11,622 nt of DNA from Bradyrhizobium sp. (lineage in GTDB: Bacteria; Pseudomonadota; Alphaproteobacteria; Rhizobiales; Xanthobacteraceae): positions 1-11,622 of the forward strand of contig JAFAUV010000065.1 of NCBI GenBank assembly GCA_019243075.1. The letters are read 5' to 3'. Positions 1-6,313 of this stretch are shown here, piece after piece. The translations under genes were made by a program, and so were the position numbers. The first letter of the stretch is position 1; each line of letters starts with the position of its first letter. The notes under the pieces were generated by a model. The model did no database searches, was not told the DNA's origin, and saw nothing but the letters and a program-made list of their open reading frames with translations.

Positions 1-243
1 GATTCGGAATCGGAGGCGTCGATCCAGGAGGCGATGGAGCGGCTGATGAAGGACCGCACCTCGATCGTGATCGCGCACCGCCTGTCGACGGTGCGCAGCC
101 TCGATCGGATCCTGGTATTCGACCGCGGCAGGATCGTCGAGCAGGGAACCCATGCCGCCCTGACCGCACGGCGCGACGGCATCTATCGCTCGCTGTTCGA
201 GCGGCAGACCACCGGCTTCGTCGAGATCACGGCGGCGGAGTAA
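1..243 (+). CDS. ABC transporter ATP-binding/permease protein, C-terminal end (partial)
   Basis: This is the last 80 residues of an ABC exporter, open at the left window edge. The reading frame enters as DSESEASIQEAM, which is the D-loop just after Walker B in the usual ALDSESE context. It continues to the H-loop histidine in SIVIAHRLSTVRSLDRI (His at about residue 25 of the fragment) and the usual end of the nucleotide-binding domain, ILVFDRGRIVEQGTHAAL. The tail GIYRSLFERQTTGF is typical of fused permease-ATPase exporters of the MsbA/lipid-export type, which power export of lipids or glycolipids across the inner membrane. The substrate cannot be read from this fragment. The O-antigen ligase-like gene downstream makes a polysaccharide or lipid-linked glycan substrate a reasonable inference. 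The stop TAA at 241-243 is followed by a palindromic repeat with a T-run that may end transcription. Confidence 0.9.
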   Translation, partial: DSESEASIQEAMERLMKDRTSIVIAHRLSTVRSLDRILVFDRGRIVEQGTHAALTARRDGIYRSLFERQTTGFVEITAAE

Positions 244-351
244 ACCATGATCCGGAAAAGCGGGCGGCTTTTTTTCGAAAAGATCATGCTCGTTCAAAAA
301 CCAAAGGCGCGGCGATATGGCGACCTGGCGTCAACTCATCGCGCTTTGGGC
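244..351. repeat. Dispersed intergenic palindromic repeat of the Bradyrhizobium/Rhodopseudomonas type
   Basis: Two nested palindromic units fill the gap after the ABC gene. The first has outer arms ATGATC (247-252) and GATCAT (282-287), with inner arms CGGAAAAGC (253-261) and GCTTTTTTTCG (267-277). The second has arms CCAAAGGCGCGGCGAT (301-316) and ATCGCGCTTTGG (338-349), which pair apart from a few extra bases. I recognise the order 'ATGATCCGGAAAA ... AAAAGATCATGCTC ... AAAGCGCGAT ... ATCGCGCTTT' as an abundant intergenic element in Bradyrhizobium and relatives; this is from memory and no search was run. The inner stem followed by a run of seven T could also act as a rho-independent terminator for the ABC gene on the plus strand. 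The copy looks diverged from the usual form. Confidence 0.7.
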
Positions 352-428
352 TGTCGCGCCACGGCGTCATGGACTAGGTTCGCCGGCACCGCCGTGGCGA
401 AAGCAGAGGACGGGGGCAGAGGACGGGA

Positions 429-1763
429 ATGAGCGAAGTGATGCGAAGCGAAGCCGGAACTTCCCGGCTTTCCGTCATTTGGTCGAACTTGCGGGATCCG
501 GCGGCGCGGCTCCGCAACGTCGATCGCCTTGCGATCCTGATCGCGATCCTGCTGCCCTGGACCACCACCGGCGTCGGGATCGCCGTGGTGCTGTGGCTGA
601 TCGCGCTGGTGCCGACCATCGAGCCGCGGGCGCTGCTGCAATCGTCGAAGCGTCCGGCCTGCGCGCTGCCGGTCGCGTTGTTCGCGCTGGCACTTGCCGG
701 CATGCTCTGGTCGGATGCGTCCTCGCATGACCGAATGCATCAGCTCAGCCAGATCGGCAAGTTTCTGGCGCTCCCGCTCCTGATCTATCATTTCGAGCGC
801 TCGCAGCGGGGGATGGCGGTCTTCACCGCCTTCCTGATTTCCTGCGCGCTGCTCGCGGTCGTCTCCTGCATCGTCGCGCTCGATCCGATTCTATCCGCCA
901 AGCTCTATTTCTCGCGCGGGCCGTTCCTCCCGACCAGCGGCATCTTCGTCAAGAACTACATCGACCAGGGCCAGGAGTTTTCGCTTTGCGCGGTGGCGCT
1001 GGCCTATCCGGTGGTGACCTCGCTGCGCGAGGGGCAGACGAAACGGGCTTTGTGGCTCGCTCCGATCGCGGTGGCGCTGGTTGCGAACATGATGTTCGTC
1101 GTCACCTCCAGGACCGCGCTGGTGACCATGCCGATCATGCTCGTCATCTTCCTCCTGCTTCATTTGCGCTGGCAGGTGGCTATCGCAGCGATCATCGCGG
1201 CTGCGCTGTTGATCGCGGCGACATGGTATGCGTCACCGCATCTGCGCACGACGGTCGGGAAATTCTTCATCGACTACCGCGAGACCATGATTCAAAACAA
1301 CGAGAGCGGCATGGGCTCTCGGCTGATCTATTGGGGCAAGTCGCTGCAGTTCTTCGCCGAGGCGCCGCTGATCGGCCACGGCACGGGATCGACGCGCGGC
1401 CTGTTCGAGAAGGCGGCGGCGGGCGAGATCGGCGCCAAGGCCCTGATCGTGAGCGATCCGCATAACCAGACGCTCAACGTCGCCGTGCAGTGGGGCACGG
1501 TCGGCGTGATCCTGCTCTATGCGATGTGGCTCTCGCATCTCGCGCTGTTTCGGGAAGAGGGGCTCGTCAACTGGATCGGGCTGTTGGTGGTGATCCAGAA
1601 CATGCTGACGTCGCTGCTCAACTCGCACCTGTTCGATTTCAACGAGGGCTGGATCTATGTGCTCGGCGTCGGCATCGCCGGCGGCACGACGTTGGCGCGG
1701 CGCCTCACGCCTCGGGTACTGGCAGCGGCTGGCTCCGCGCCCGCGCCGAGATCGCAACCGTGA
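429..1763 (+). CDS. O-antigen ligase/polymerase-like membrane protein (Wzy_C superfamily)
   Basis: The 444-residue protein is dominated by hydrophobic segments, at about residues 35-62, 80-95, 107-121, 130-152, 183-200, 208-226, 229-267, 352-370, 381-398 and 405-420. This suggests 10-12 membrane helices. The large loop between about 270 and 350 is the expected periplasmic catalytic loop of the WaaL/Wzy_C family. It contains SRLIYWGKSLQFFAEAPLIGHGTGS (Arg298, His317) and SDPHNQTLN (His345), which fit the conserved Arg and 'PHN' histidine of the family. Known members transfer or polymerise undecaprenyl-linked glycans onto lipid A core, other glycans or proteins. The exact acceptor cannot be told from sequence. 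The start is set by AGAGGA (418-423) five bases before ATG. The C-terminal tail (about 425-444) is Ala/Pro/Arg-rich and poorly family-like. The neighbouring ABC exporter supports a role in surface polysaccharide. Confidence 0.82.
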   Translation: MSEVMRSEAGTSRLSVIWSNLRDPAARLRNVDRLAILIAILLPWTTTGVGIAVVLWLIALVPTIEPRALLQSSKRPACALPVALFALALAGMLWSDASSHDRMHQLSQIGKFLALPLLIYHFERSQRGMAVFTAFLISCALLAVVSCIVALDPILSAKLYFSRGPFLPTSGIFVKNYIDQGQEFSLCAVALAYPVVTSLREGQTKRALWLAPIAVALVANMMFVVTSRTALVTMPIMLVIFLLLHLRWQVAIAAIIAAALLIAATWYASPHLRTTVGKFFIDYRETMIQNNESGMGSRLIYWGKSLQFFAEAPLIGHGTGSTRGLFEKAAAGEIGAKALIVSDPHNQTLNVAVQWGTVGVILLYAMWLSHLALFREEGLVNWIGLLVVIQNMLTSLLNSHLFDFNEGWIYVLGVGIAGGTTLARRLTPRVLAAAGSAPAPRSQP

Positions 1764-1836
1764 CGACGACGACGGCGAACAGCATCTGTTAGCGGGCAGG
1801 GACTGCCGCAATCTGCATGACGGATCAACTTTGCGC

Positions 1837-2778
1837 TCACGTTCGCGCCACTCTGGTCGAGAGCGCTTGCTCCGGCTCGCTGGCCTCGCGTTTGCCGAAC
1901 GGGATCGTGCCGATCGCAATGCCCGCGAGGATCAGGACCATCGCGATGACCAGCGACGCATCGATCCGCTCACCCAGCGCGACCGCGGAGCTGACGACGC
2001 CGAGTACGGGGGTGGCGAGAATGCCGAGCGAGGTCGTCGTTGCCGGCAGGCTGCGGTTGACGACTGCCATCGCCCAATAGGCGAGAGCCGTGCCGAAAAT
2101 GCCGCCATAGAGGAACGAGACGGCAAGGCGCGGGCTCCAGGCGATCTGCGGCACGCCATCGCACAGCAAGGCCATCACCGACAGCACGAGCGTCGCAAGC
2201 AGCGTCTGCCAAAAGGCAAGCTGGAACGGCGTGGACAGCCATCGGTGGGCGCGGACATAGAGGATGTTGGCCGCCCAGCACAGCGCCGCGAGCAGGATCC
2301 AGAGGCTGCCCGTCAACGCAGTGCGGTCGTTCCAATCGAGCGCAACCGGGTTGAACAGAACGATGAGGCCGAGCAGGCCACACGCCGTGCCGGCGAGCCG
2401 CGACCTCGTCATCGGCTCCTTCAGGAACAGCCATGCGCCGGGCACGACCCATAGCGGCGTGGTGTAGCCGAGCACGATCGAGCGGCCGACCGGCACCAAA
2501 CGCAGCCCAAAGGCCACCAGCGCGGAAAAGGCCACCATGTGCAGCAGCGCGATCGCGCACACGACCGGCACATCGCCCCGGCGCGGAATGATGAATTGCC
2601 GCCGCGCCAGCAGCAGAACGAGCAGCGCCGCGCTGGCGACGGCCGTGCGGATCGCGGTGGCCCAAAGCGGCGATACGCTCTGAACGATGGTCTTGGTGAC
2701 GGCCCAGTTCAGGCCCCAGCAGACGACGACCACGGCGAACAGCATCATCGCGGTCAACCGGGAAAGAGGATGATTCAT
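1837..2778 (-). CDS. EamA-family (DMT superfamily) transporter
   Basis: The 313-residue protein has about ten hydrophobic helices in two tandem EamA repeats, roughly residues 10-140 and 155-295. Repeat 1 opens with FAVVVVCWGLNWAVTKTIV and ends with PLWVVPGAWLFLKEP. Repeat 2 opens with LWILLAALCWAANILYVRAHR and ends with GVVSSAVALGERID. The KEP and GER turns between the last helices of each repeat are typical of this family. Members export or import amino acids, metabolites or drugs across the inner membrane; substrate cannot be predicted here. I chose the ATG at 2778 (MNHPLSRLTAMM). The same frame is open for 63 further codons upstream, but that stretch crosses the divergent regulatory region and is not hydrophobic or conserved-looking. 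The gene is divergent from a MocR-type regulator, a pairing often seen for EamA transporters under pyridoxal-phosphate-linked control. Confidence 0.88.
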   Translation of the reverse strand: MNHPLSRLTAMMLFAVVVVCWGLNWAVTKTIVQSVSPLWATAIRTAVASAALLVLLLARRQFIIPRRGDVPVVCAIALLHMVAFSALVAFGLRLVPVGRSIVLGYTTPLWVVPGAWLFLKEPMTRSRLAGTACGLLGLIVLFNPVALDWNDRTALTGSLWILLAALCWAANILYVRAHRWLSTPFQLAFWQTLLATLVLSVMALLCDGVPQIAWSPRLAVSFLYGGIFGTALAYWAMAVVNRSLPATTTSLGILATPVLGVVSSAVALGERIDASLVIAMVLILAGIAIGTIPFGKREASEPEQALSTRVART

Positions 2779-2889
2779 GATCGGTGTTCTTGCTTTTGGT
2801 TCTTGCTTTCGCTGGACAGGCGCGGGATTCTGGATTTTAACTGGCCTGAAGGAAAGTTCCATTTTGAGGAAAGTGGCAGGGCCAGTTGA
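2779..2889. promoter_or_regulatory. Divergent control region between the EamA transporter and MocR regulator genes
   Basis: This 111-bp gap must hold both promoters and is more AT-rich than its surroundings. Visible elements are as follows. GTTCTTGCTTT occurs twice in tandem (2786-2796 and 2799-2809, 13-bp period). AGGAAAGT occurs twice (2850-2857 and 2867-2874, 17-bp period). Perfect 8-bp inverted arms AACTGGCC (2839-2846) and GGCCAGTT (2880-2887) bracket the area just before the regulator start. There are three CTGG(A/C) steps at 2812, 2830 and 2841; as far as I recall these resemble the CTGGAC-type half-sites reported for TauR, a MocR-family regulator. TAAAAT on the minus strand (2834-2839) could be a -10 element for the transporter. 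Binding of the neighbouring regulator here is inferred. Confidence 0.5.
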
Positions 2890-4365
2890 ATGCGCCAGGT
2901 TCTCTCCGGCCTGATCGACCTCGCCGCCCGGCCGCAACAACGGCCGCAAGAAGGACCACAGGGCCAAACCCTGAATCGGCAGCTCTACAACGAGCTGCGT
3001 GGCGCAATCCTCAACGGCGCGCTCGCGCCGGGGCGCCGCCTGCCGTCGAGCCGCGAACTGGCCCGCCAGCTCGAGCTGTCGCGCAACACCGTCTCGGGCG
3101 TCATCGATCAGCTCGCGATGGAAGGATATCTCCAGGTCGCGCAGGGCCGGCGTCCGGTCGTTGCCGCGGCAAGGCCGGCGCTGCTGCGCGGCAAGCCGGC
3201 CGCCTCTGGCGCCTCACGCGCGCCGCCGCTGTCGCATTGGGCAAAGCGCCTGCAGAAGGCACATTGGCCCGCGGTCGACGAGGGGCCGCCGCGGCCGTTC
3301 CAGCCCGGCCTCGGCGATGCGCGGGAATTTCCGCATGAATTATGGGCGCGCTGTCTGCGCCGCGCCGCCCGCATGGCGCCAAGGCGCGGTACCCAGGCCG
3401 TGAACAGCCCGCCGCTGCAGGCCGCGCTGCTGAAATATCTGGTGGAGCATCGAGGCGTCCGCGCCGAGGCCCGTCAGGTGATCGTCGTGCCCTCGGCGCA
3501 GGCCGCAATCGAGCTGATCGCGCGCGTCGTCCTCAATGCAAACGACCTCGCCTGGCTCGAGAGCCCCGGCTATAGCGGCGCAGCCGCGGCCCTCGAAGCC
3601 GCAGGCGCGCGAATCGTCGGTGTGCCGCTGGACGCAAGCGGCATTACGATCGGCGACCGCAGCGAGCGGCCGCGCCTGATCTTCGTCACGCCGTCACACC
3701 AATACCCGACCGGGCGGTTGATGCCGGTCAGCCGCCGCCATGAACTGCTCGCCTTTGCCGAGCGCGCAGGTGCGATCATCGTCGAGGACGACTACGACAG
3801 CGAGTTTCACTATGAGGGCCGGCCCGTCGCTGCGCTGCAGGGGCTGGATGAAAGCGGCGGCGTCTTCTATGTCGGCACCTTCTCGAAATCGACGTTTGCG
3901 GATATCCGCCTCGGTTATGTAGTGGTGCCCGAAGCCTATGTCGAAATCTTCGAGCGGGCGCAGCGTCACAGCGGCCAGCTCGCGGCGCTGCCGGTGCAGG
4001 ATGCGCTGGCCGAGTTCATCGATGATGGCCATTTCGCCGCTCACATCCGCAAGATGACGCGCCTCTATGGGGAGCGGCGTGACCGCCTGGCGCACGTCTT
4101 GAAGGCGGCGGCAGGCGATTTTCTGTCGGTGGCGCCGCCAAGCGGCGGCATGCAACTGCTGGCCTATCTGCCCCGGCATCTCGACGACCGCGATGTTGCT
4201 TGCCGTCTGCAACACGCCGGCATCACCGTGCGGTCGCTCTCGCATCATTTCACCGGACGGATCGCCGATCGCGGCCTGTTCCTTGGTTTTGCGGCGTGGA
4301 ACGACGTCGAGATCGATACGGGCGCGGACATGATGCGAGAGGCGTTGCGCAGGCTCCTGCGCTGA
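2890..4365 (+). CDS. MocR-type transcriptional regulator (GntR HTH fused to class I aminotransferase-like domain)
   Basis: The 491 residues show the two-domain MocR layout. An N-terminal winged helix-turn-helix of the GntR family (about 28-90) carries LYNELRGAILNGALAPGRRLPSSRELARQLELSRNTVSGVIDQLAMEGYL. After a linker comes a fold-type I aminotransferase-like domain (about 135-490). This has TPSHQYPTG (267-275), VEDDYDSEF (298-306, with the Asp expected to contact the PLP ring nitrogen) and YVGTFSKSTFADIRLGY, in which Lys333 is the expected Schiff-base lysine. Proteins of this kind bind pyridoxal phosphate with or without an amino-compound ligand and act as DNA-binding regulators, often controlling a divergent gene. 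Here the divergent gene is an EamA transporter, so control of that gene and of itself is likely. The effector is unknown; PdxR, TauR, GabR or EhuR-like roles are all possible. Start ATG at 2890 is preceded by GGCAGG (2875-2880). Confidence 0.9.
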   Translation: MRQVLSGLIDLAARPQQRPQEGPQGQTLNRQLYNELRGAILNGALAPGRRLPSSRELARQLELSRNTVSGVIDQLAMEGYLQVAQGRRPVVAAARPALLRGKPAASGASRAPPLSHWAKRLQKAHWPAVDEGPPRPFQPGLGDAREFPHELWARCLRRAARMAPRRGTQAVNSPPLQAALLKYLVEHRGVRAEARQVIVVPSAQAAIELIARVVLNANDLAWLESPGYSGAAAALEAAGARIVGVPLDASGITIGDRSERPRLIFVTPSHQYPTGRLMPVSRRHELLAFAERAGAIIVEDDYDSEFHYEGRPVAALQGLDESGGVFYVGTFSKSTFADIRLGYVVVPEAYVEIFERAQRHSGQLAALPVQDALAEFIDDGHFAAHIRKMTRLYGERRDRLAHVLKAAAGDFLSVAPPSGGMQLLAYLPRHLDDRDVACRLQHAGITVRSLSHHFTGRIADRGLFLGFAAWNDVEIDTGADMMREALRRLLR

Positions 4366-4408
4366 ACGCGGGGTACGGTTGCTGCTGGCGACCATGAGGC
4401 GGGTGTCA

Positions 4409-4436
4409 TTTACACCGCAGTGTGGGCAGGTACTAT
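4409..4436 (+). promoter_or_regulatory. Candidate sigma70-type promoter of the alpha/beta hydrolase gene
   Basis: TTTACA (4409-4414) and TACTAT (4431-4436) are separated by 16 bp, close to the housekeeping -35/-10 consensus. Transcription would start near 4443, leaving a leader of about 30 nt before the ATG at 4474. This placement argues against the in-frame upstream ATG at 4420, which falls inside the promoter. GTGT/ACAC (4403-4406 and 4411-4414 region) gives a small dyad over the -35 box that could be an operator, but it is short. Confidence 0.5.
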
Positions 4437-4473
4437 CGCCGTTGCCCGCGGTGACAATTCGTGGAATCTGCCG

Positions 4474-5190
4474 ATGAGCTCGTCCTCCAGCAAGATCGTT
4501 CTCGTCTGCCATGGCGCGTGGTCGGGCGGATGGTCGTGGAAGAAGATGTTTCCGCTGGTAGAGGCGGCCGGCTACCGGCTGGTGGTGCCGACTTACACGG
4601 GGCTGGGCGAGCGCGAGCACCTGGCCAACCCCGCGATCGACCTCGAAACCCATATCCAGGACATTCTCGGCGTCATCAAGTTCGAGGACTTGAACGAGAT
4701 CGTGCTGCTCGGCCATTCCTACGGCGGCATGGTCGCGACCGGCGTCGCCGACCGCATCCGCGATCGCATCACCCAGCTGATCTATCTCGATGCCTTCGTG
4801 CCGCGCGACGGTCAGTCGCTGCTCGATCTCAACGAGCCGGCGCGCCCGACCATGGAGGCGCTTGGCAAATCCGGCGATAGCTGGCGCGTGCCGCCCAACC
4901 CGACCTCGGCCGACACGGCAGAGGCCGATCTTGAATGGCTCTCCAAGCGCCGCGTGCCGATGCCGCTCAAATGTTTCCAGACGAGGCTGAAGCTGCGGCA
5001 TGGCGAGCCGGCACTGCCGCGCAGCTACATCTATGCAACCCGCGTTACGAACGCCGATACGTTCGGGCAATTCGCGCGACGCGCCAGAAGCGAGCCGGGC
5101 TGGCGCTATTTCGAGATCGACGCCAGCCACTCCCCGAACGTCACCGCGCCGGAAGCGCTGATGAAGGTGCTGCGGCAGATCATGGCGTAA
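4474..5190 (+). CDS. Alpha/beta-fold hydrolase (EstC-like esterase family)
   Basis: With the ATG at 4474 the protein has 238 residues, which fits the compact EstC/salicylate-binding-protein-like/hydroxynitrile-lyase-like branch of alpha/beta hydrolases. The first strand and oxyanion region is IVLVCHGAWSGGWSW (8-22). The nucleophile elbow is LLGHSYGGMVATG (78-90), with Ser82 as nucleophile. His219 in DASHSPN is the expected catalytic histidine. Asp195 in TNADTFGQF is the likely acid, by position after strand YIYATR. The enzyme should hydrolyse a small ester, amide or thioester in the cytoplasm, as no signal peptide is seen. The natural substrate is unknown. An in-frame ATG at 4420 would add 18 residues lacking family-like sequence, and it lies within the predicted promoter. 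The gene follows the MocR regulator by 108 bp and probably has its own promoter. It converges on rnpB. Confidence 0.85.
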   Translation: MSSSSSKIVLVCHGAWSGGWSWKKMFPLVEAAGYRLVVPTYTGLGEREHLANPAIDLETHIQDILGVIKFEDLNEIVLLGHSYGGMVATGVADRIRDRITQLIYLDAFVPRDGQSLLDLNEPARPTMEALGKSGDSWRVPPNPTSADTAEADLEWLSKRRVPMPLKCFQTRLKLRHGEPALPRSYIYATRVTNADTFGQFARRARSEPGWRYFEIDASHSPNVTAPEALMKVLRQIMA

Positions 5191-5208
5191 CGCATGCGCC
5201 AAAATGGC

Positions 5209-5240
5209 GAGGGGTCCGGCGTGGTGGCGCCGAACCCCTC
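5209..5240 (-). terminator. Rho-independent-type terminator hairpin of rnpB
   Basis: On the minus strand the RNA forms a 13-bp stem with a 6-nt loop (arms 5240-5228 and 5221-5209) followed by GCCAUUUUGG. The stem contains one position (5216 against 5233) that is a G-U wobble in the minus-strand RNA but a C-A mismatch in the plus-strand RNA. The hairpin is therefore better formed for rnpB than for the convergent hydrolase gene, though it may serve both. It sits about 9 nt beyond the predicted mature 3' end of RNase P RNA. The T-run is short and offset by a few bases. Confidence 0.6.
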
Positions 5241-5248
5241 ATTTCAAC

Positions 5249-5686
5249 ATATCAGCCGGCCTGTAAGCCGGGTTCTGTAGGGCACCGCCGCGCTGGCGCG
5301 CAACGATGCGTGACGGCCATTCCTCTGGGACAATGTTCGCACATCGCCTCGAGCAACCTACCCGGACGGCGAGCCTGACATCGCTCCCGCGGTGTTATCG
5401 CTTGCGCGAACCGATCCGCGTTGCCGTCCCTATTCGGTCTTGCTCCCGGTGGGGTTTACCCTGCCGGTTCCGTTGCCGGAAACGCGGTGCGCTCTTGCCG
5501 CACCTTTTCACCCTTACCCCGCTTCGCTCCTATCGGAGCCTCGCCAGGCGGTTCGTTCTCTGTGGCACTTTCCCTGGGGTTGCCCCCGCCGGATGTTATC
5601 CGGCACCGTATGTCGATGGAGCCCGGACTTTCCTCCCCCGCCGCCTTTCGGCGTTTTGCGGGAGCGGCCGTCCGGCCGACTGACCC
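5249..5686 (-). ncRNA. rnpB: RNase P RNA (bacterial type A)
   Basis: This is the catalytic RNA of ribonuclease P, which cleaves 5' leaders from pre-tRNAs together with the small protein RnpA. Read on the minus strand, it carries the hallmark conserved block GAGGAAAGTCCGGGCTCC (5635-5618). The second conserved block, GGGTAAGGGTGAAAAGGTGC followed by GGCAAGAGCGCACCGC, lies at about 5520-5484. The 3' block ACAGAACCCGGCTTACAGG is at 5278-5260. The ends were placed from helix P1: TCAGTCGGCCG (about 5683-5673) pairs with CGGCCGGCTGA near 5261-5251, using G-U wobbles. The length of about 438 nt is somewhat long but within the type A range. Both ends may be off by several bases. All ORFs in this interval are artefacts of the structured GC-rich RNA. 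Confidence 0.95.
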
Positions 5687-5690
5687 GTAA

Positions 5691-5719
5691 CCCATGGGGG
5701 CTCGATGCGGCCGCGTCAA
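5691..5719 (-). promoter_or_regulatory. Candidate promoter of rnpB
   Basis: On the minus strand TTGACG (5719-5714) is followed after 17 bp by CATGGG (5696-5691), a weak -10, placing the start near 5684, where helix P1 begins. The agreement of spacing with the structure-derived 5' end is the main support. An AT-rich patch (5741-5760, containing TTGAAAATAATTTATCC on the plus strand) lies about 57-76 bp upstream and could act as an upstream activating element. It could equally belong to the divergent DGPF gene. Confidence 0.4.
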
Positions 5720-5765
5720 GCCGGGAACGGCCGCCGCGAGGATTGAAAATAATTTATCCTGAAGA

Positions 5766-5792
5766 TGTCGTTTGAGGCGTCGGCCGTTCGAC
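5766..5792 (+). promoter_or_regulatory. Candidate ECF42-type promoter ahead of the DGPF gene
   Basis: TGTCGT (5766-5771) and CGAC (5789-5792) are separated by 17 bp and end 39 bp before the ATG of the DGPF gene. As I recall the work on ECF42 sigma factors of Streptomyces, their target motif is TGTCGA in the -35 region and CGA/TC in the -10 region, so this is a one-mismatch -35 with suitable spacing. It would make the sigma factor two genes on self-activating. A second GATGTCG at 5795-5801 lacks a matching -10. Confidence 0.4.
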
Positions 5793-5831
5793 CGGATGTC
5801 GGCGATCCAGCCGATGAAACAGGAGCTGAAC

Positions 5832-6188
5832 ATGCAGTATCTGCTGATGATTTATTCGAACGAAGCCGAGTACGCCAAGCTCGATCCGGCCGCGAGCAAG
5901 AAGATGTCGGACGAGTTTGAAGCCTTTACCAAAGACATCATCCAGAGCGGCAACTTCAAGGCCGGCGACCGCTTGCGGCCGGCCTCGACCGCGACCACCG
6001 TGCGCGTCAAGGACGGCAAGGTCATGACCACCGACGGCCCGTTTGCGGAAACCCGCGAGCAGCTTGGCGGCTATTATCTGATCGAGGCCAAGGATCTCGA
6101 TGCCGCGCTCGGCATCGCCGCGCGGATTCCCAGCGCGCGCCATGGCTATGGCTCGATCGAGGTGCGGCCGATCTGGGTCTATAATTGA
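5832..6188 (+). CDS. DGPF/YCII-domain protein, partner of ECF42 sigma factor
   Basis: This 118-residue soluble protein has the YCII-related fold, a small alpha/beta ferredoxin-like domain. It opens with MQYLLMIYSNEAEY, passes through a central VRVKDGKVMTTDGPFAETREQLGGYYLIEAKDLDAAL, and ends RHGYGSIEVRPIWVYN. The DGPF tetrapeptide (68-71) that names the group is present. Proteins of this family sit next to ECF42 sigma factors in many bacteria and can be their regulatory targets. Their biochemical function is not established. The start at 5832 is supported by AGGAG (5821-5825) six bases upstream; an ATG at 5772 in the same frame has no ribosome-binding site and adds unrelated residues. The sigma gene follows after 125 bp on the same strand, so the two probably share a transcript. 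Confidence 0.9.
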   Translation: MQYLLMIYSNEAEYAKLDPAASKKMSDEFEAFTKDIIQSGNFKAGDRLRPASTATTVRVKDGKVMTTDGPFAETREQLGGYYLIEAKDLDAALGIAARIPSARHGYGSIEVRPIWVYN

Positions 6189-6313
6189 CGGTGACCTGGT
6201 CGTTGCCGGGCGGCGCGCGGGCGCGAGCCATGGTGTGCGCTGGCGCGCCTTGAGAATCTCGAGCTTCCGGGTTGCTCCAATGGACCCCGGCAACGACGGC
6301 GAGAGAGTTGGCA

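Noticed and set aside
1792..1809. Possible hairpin GCGGGCAG/CTGCCGC between the ligase and EamA stops
   Set aside because: It has a bulge, a 3-nt loop and no T-run on either strand, so it is too weak to call as a terminator.
2779..2967. 63-codon N-terminal extension of the EamA transporter
   Set aside because: It crosses the divergent control region and into the regulator's coding start, and it is not membrane-like; ATG 2778 gives a normal EamA N-terminus.
3694..5202. 502-codon open frame on the minus strand across the MocR and hydrolase genes
   Set aside because: It is antisense to two genes with clear domains, is rich in Arg/His/Gln with no recognisable fold, and arises from high-GC codon use on the opposite strand.
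5795..5801. Second GATGTCG near the DGPF gene as another ECF promoter
   Set aside because: No CGA/CGT -10 element at 16-18 bp spacing, and the start point would fall at or past the ribosome-binding site.
5306..5833. Several open frames on both strands across 5306-5833
   Set aside because: The interval is the RNase P RNA gene and its promoter, so these frames have no coding support.
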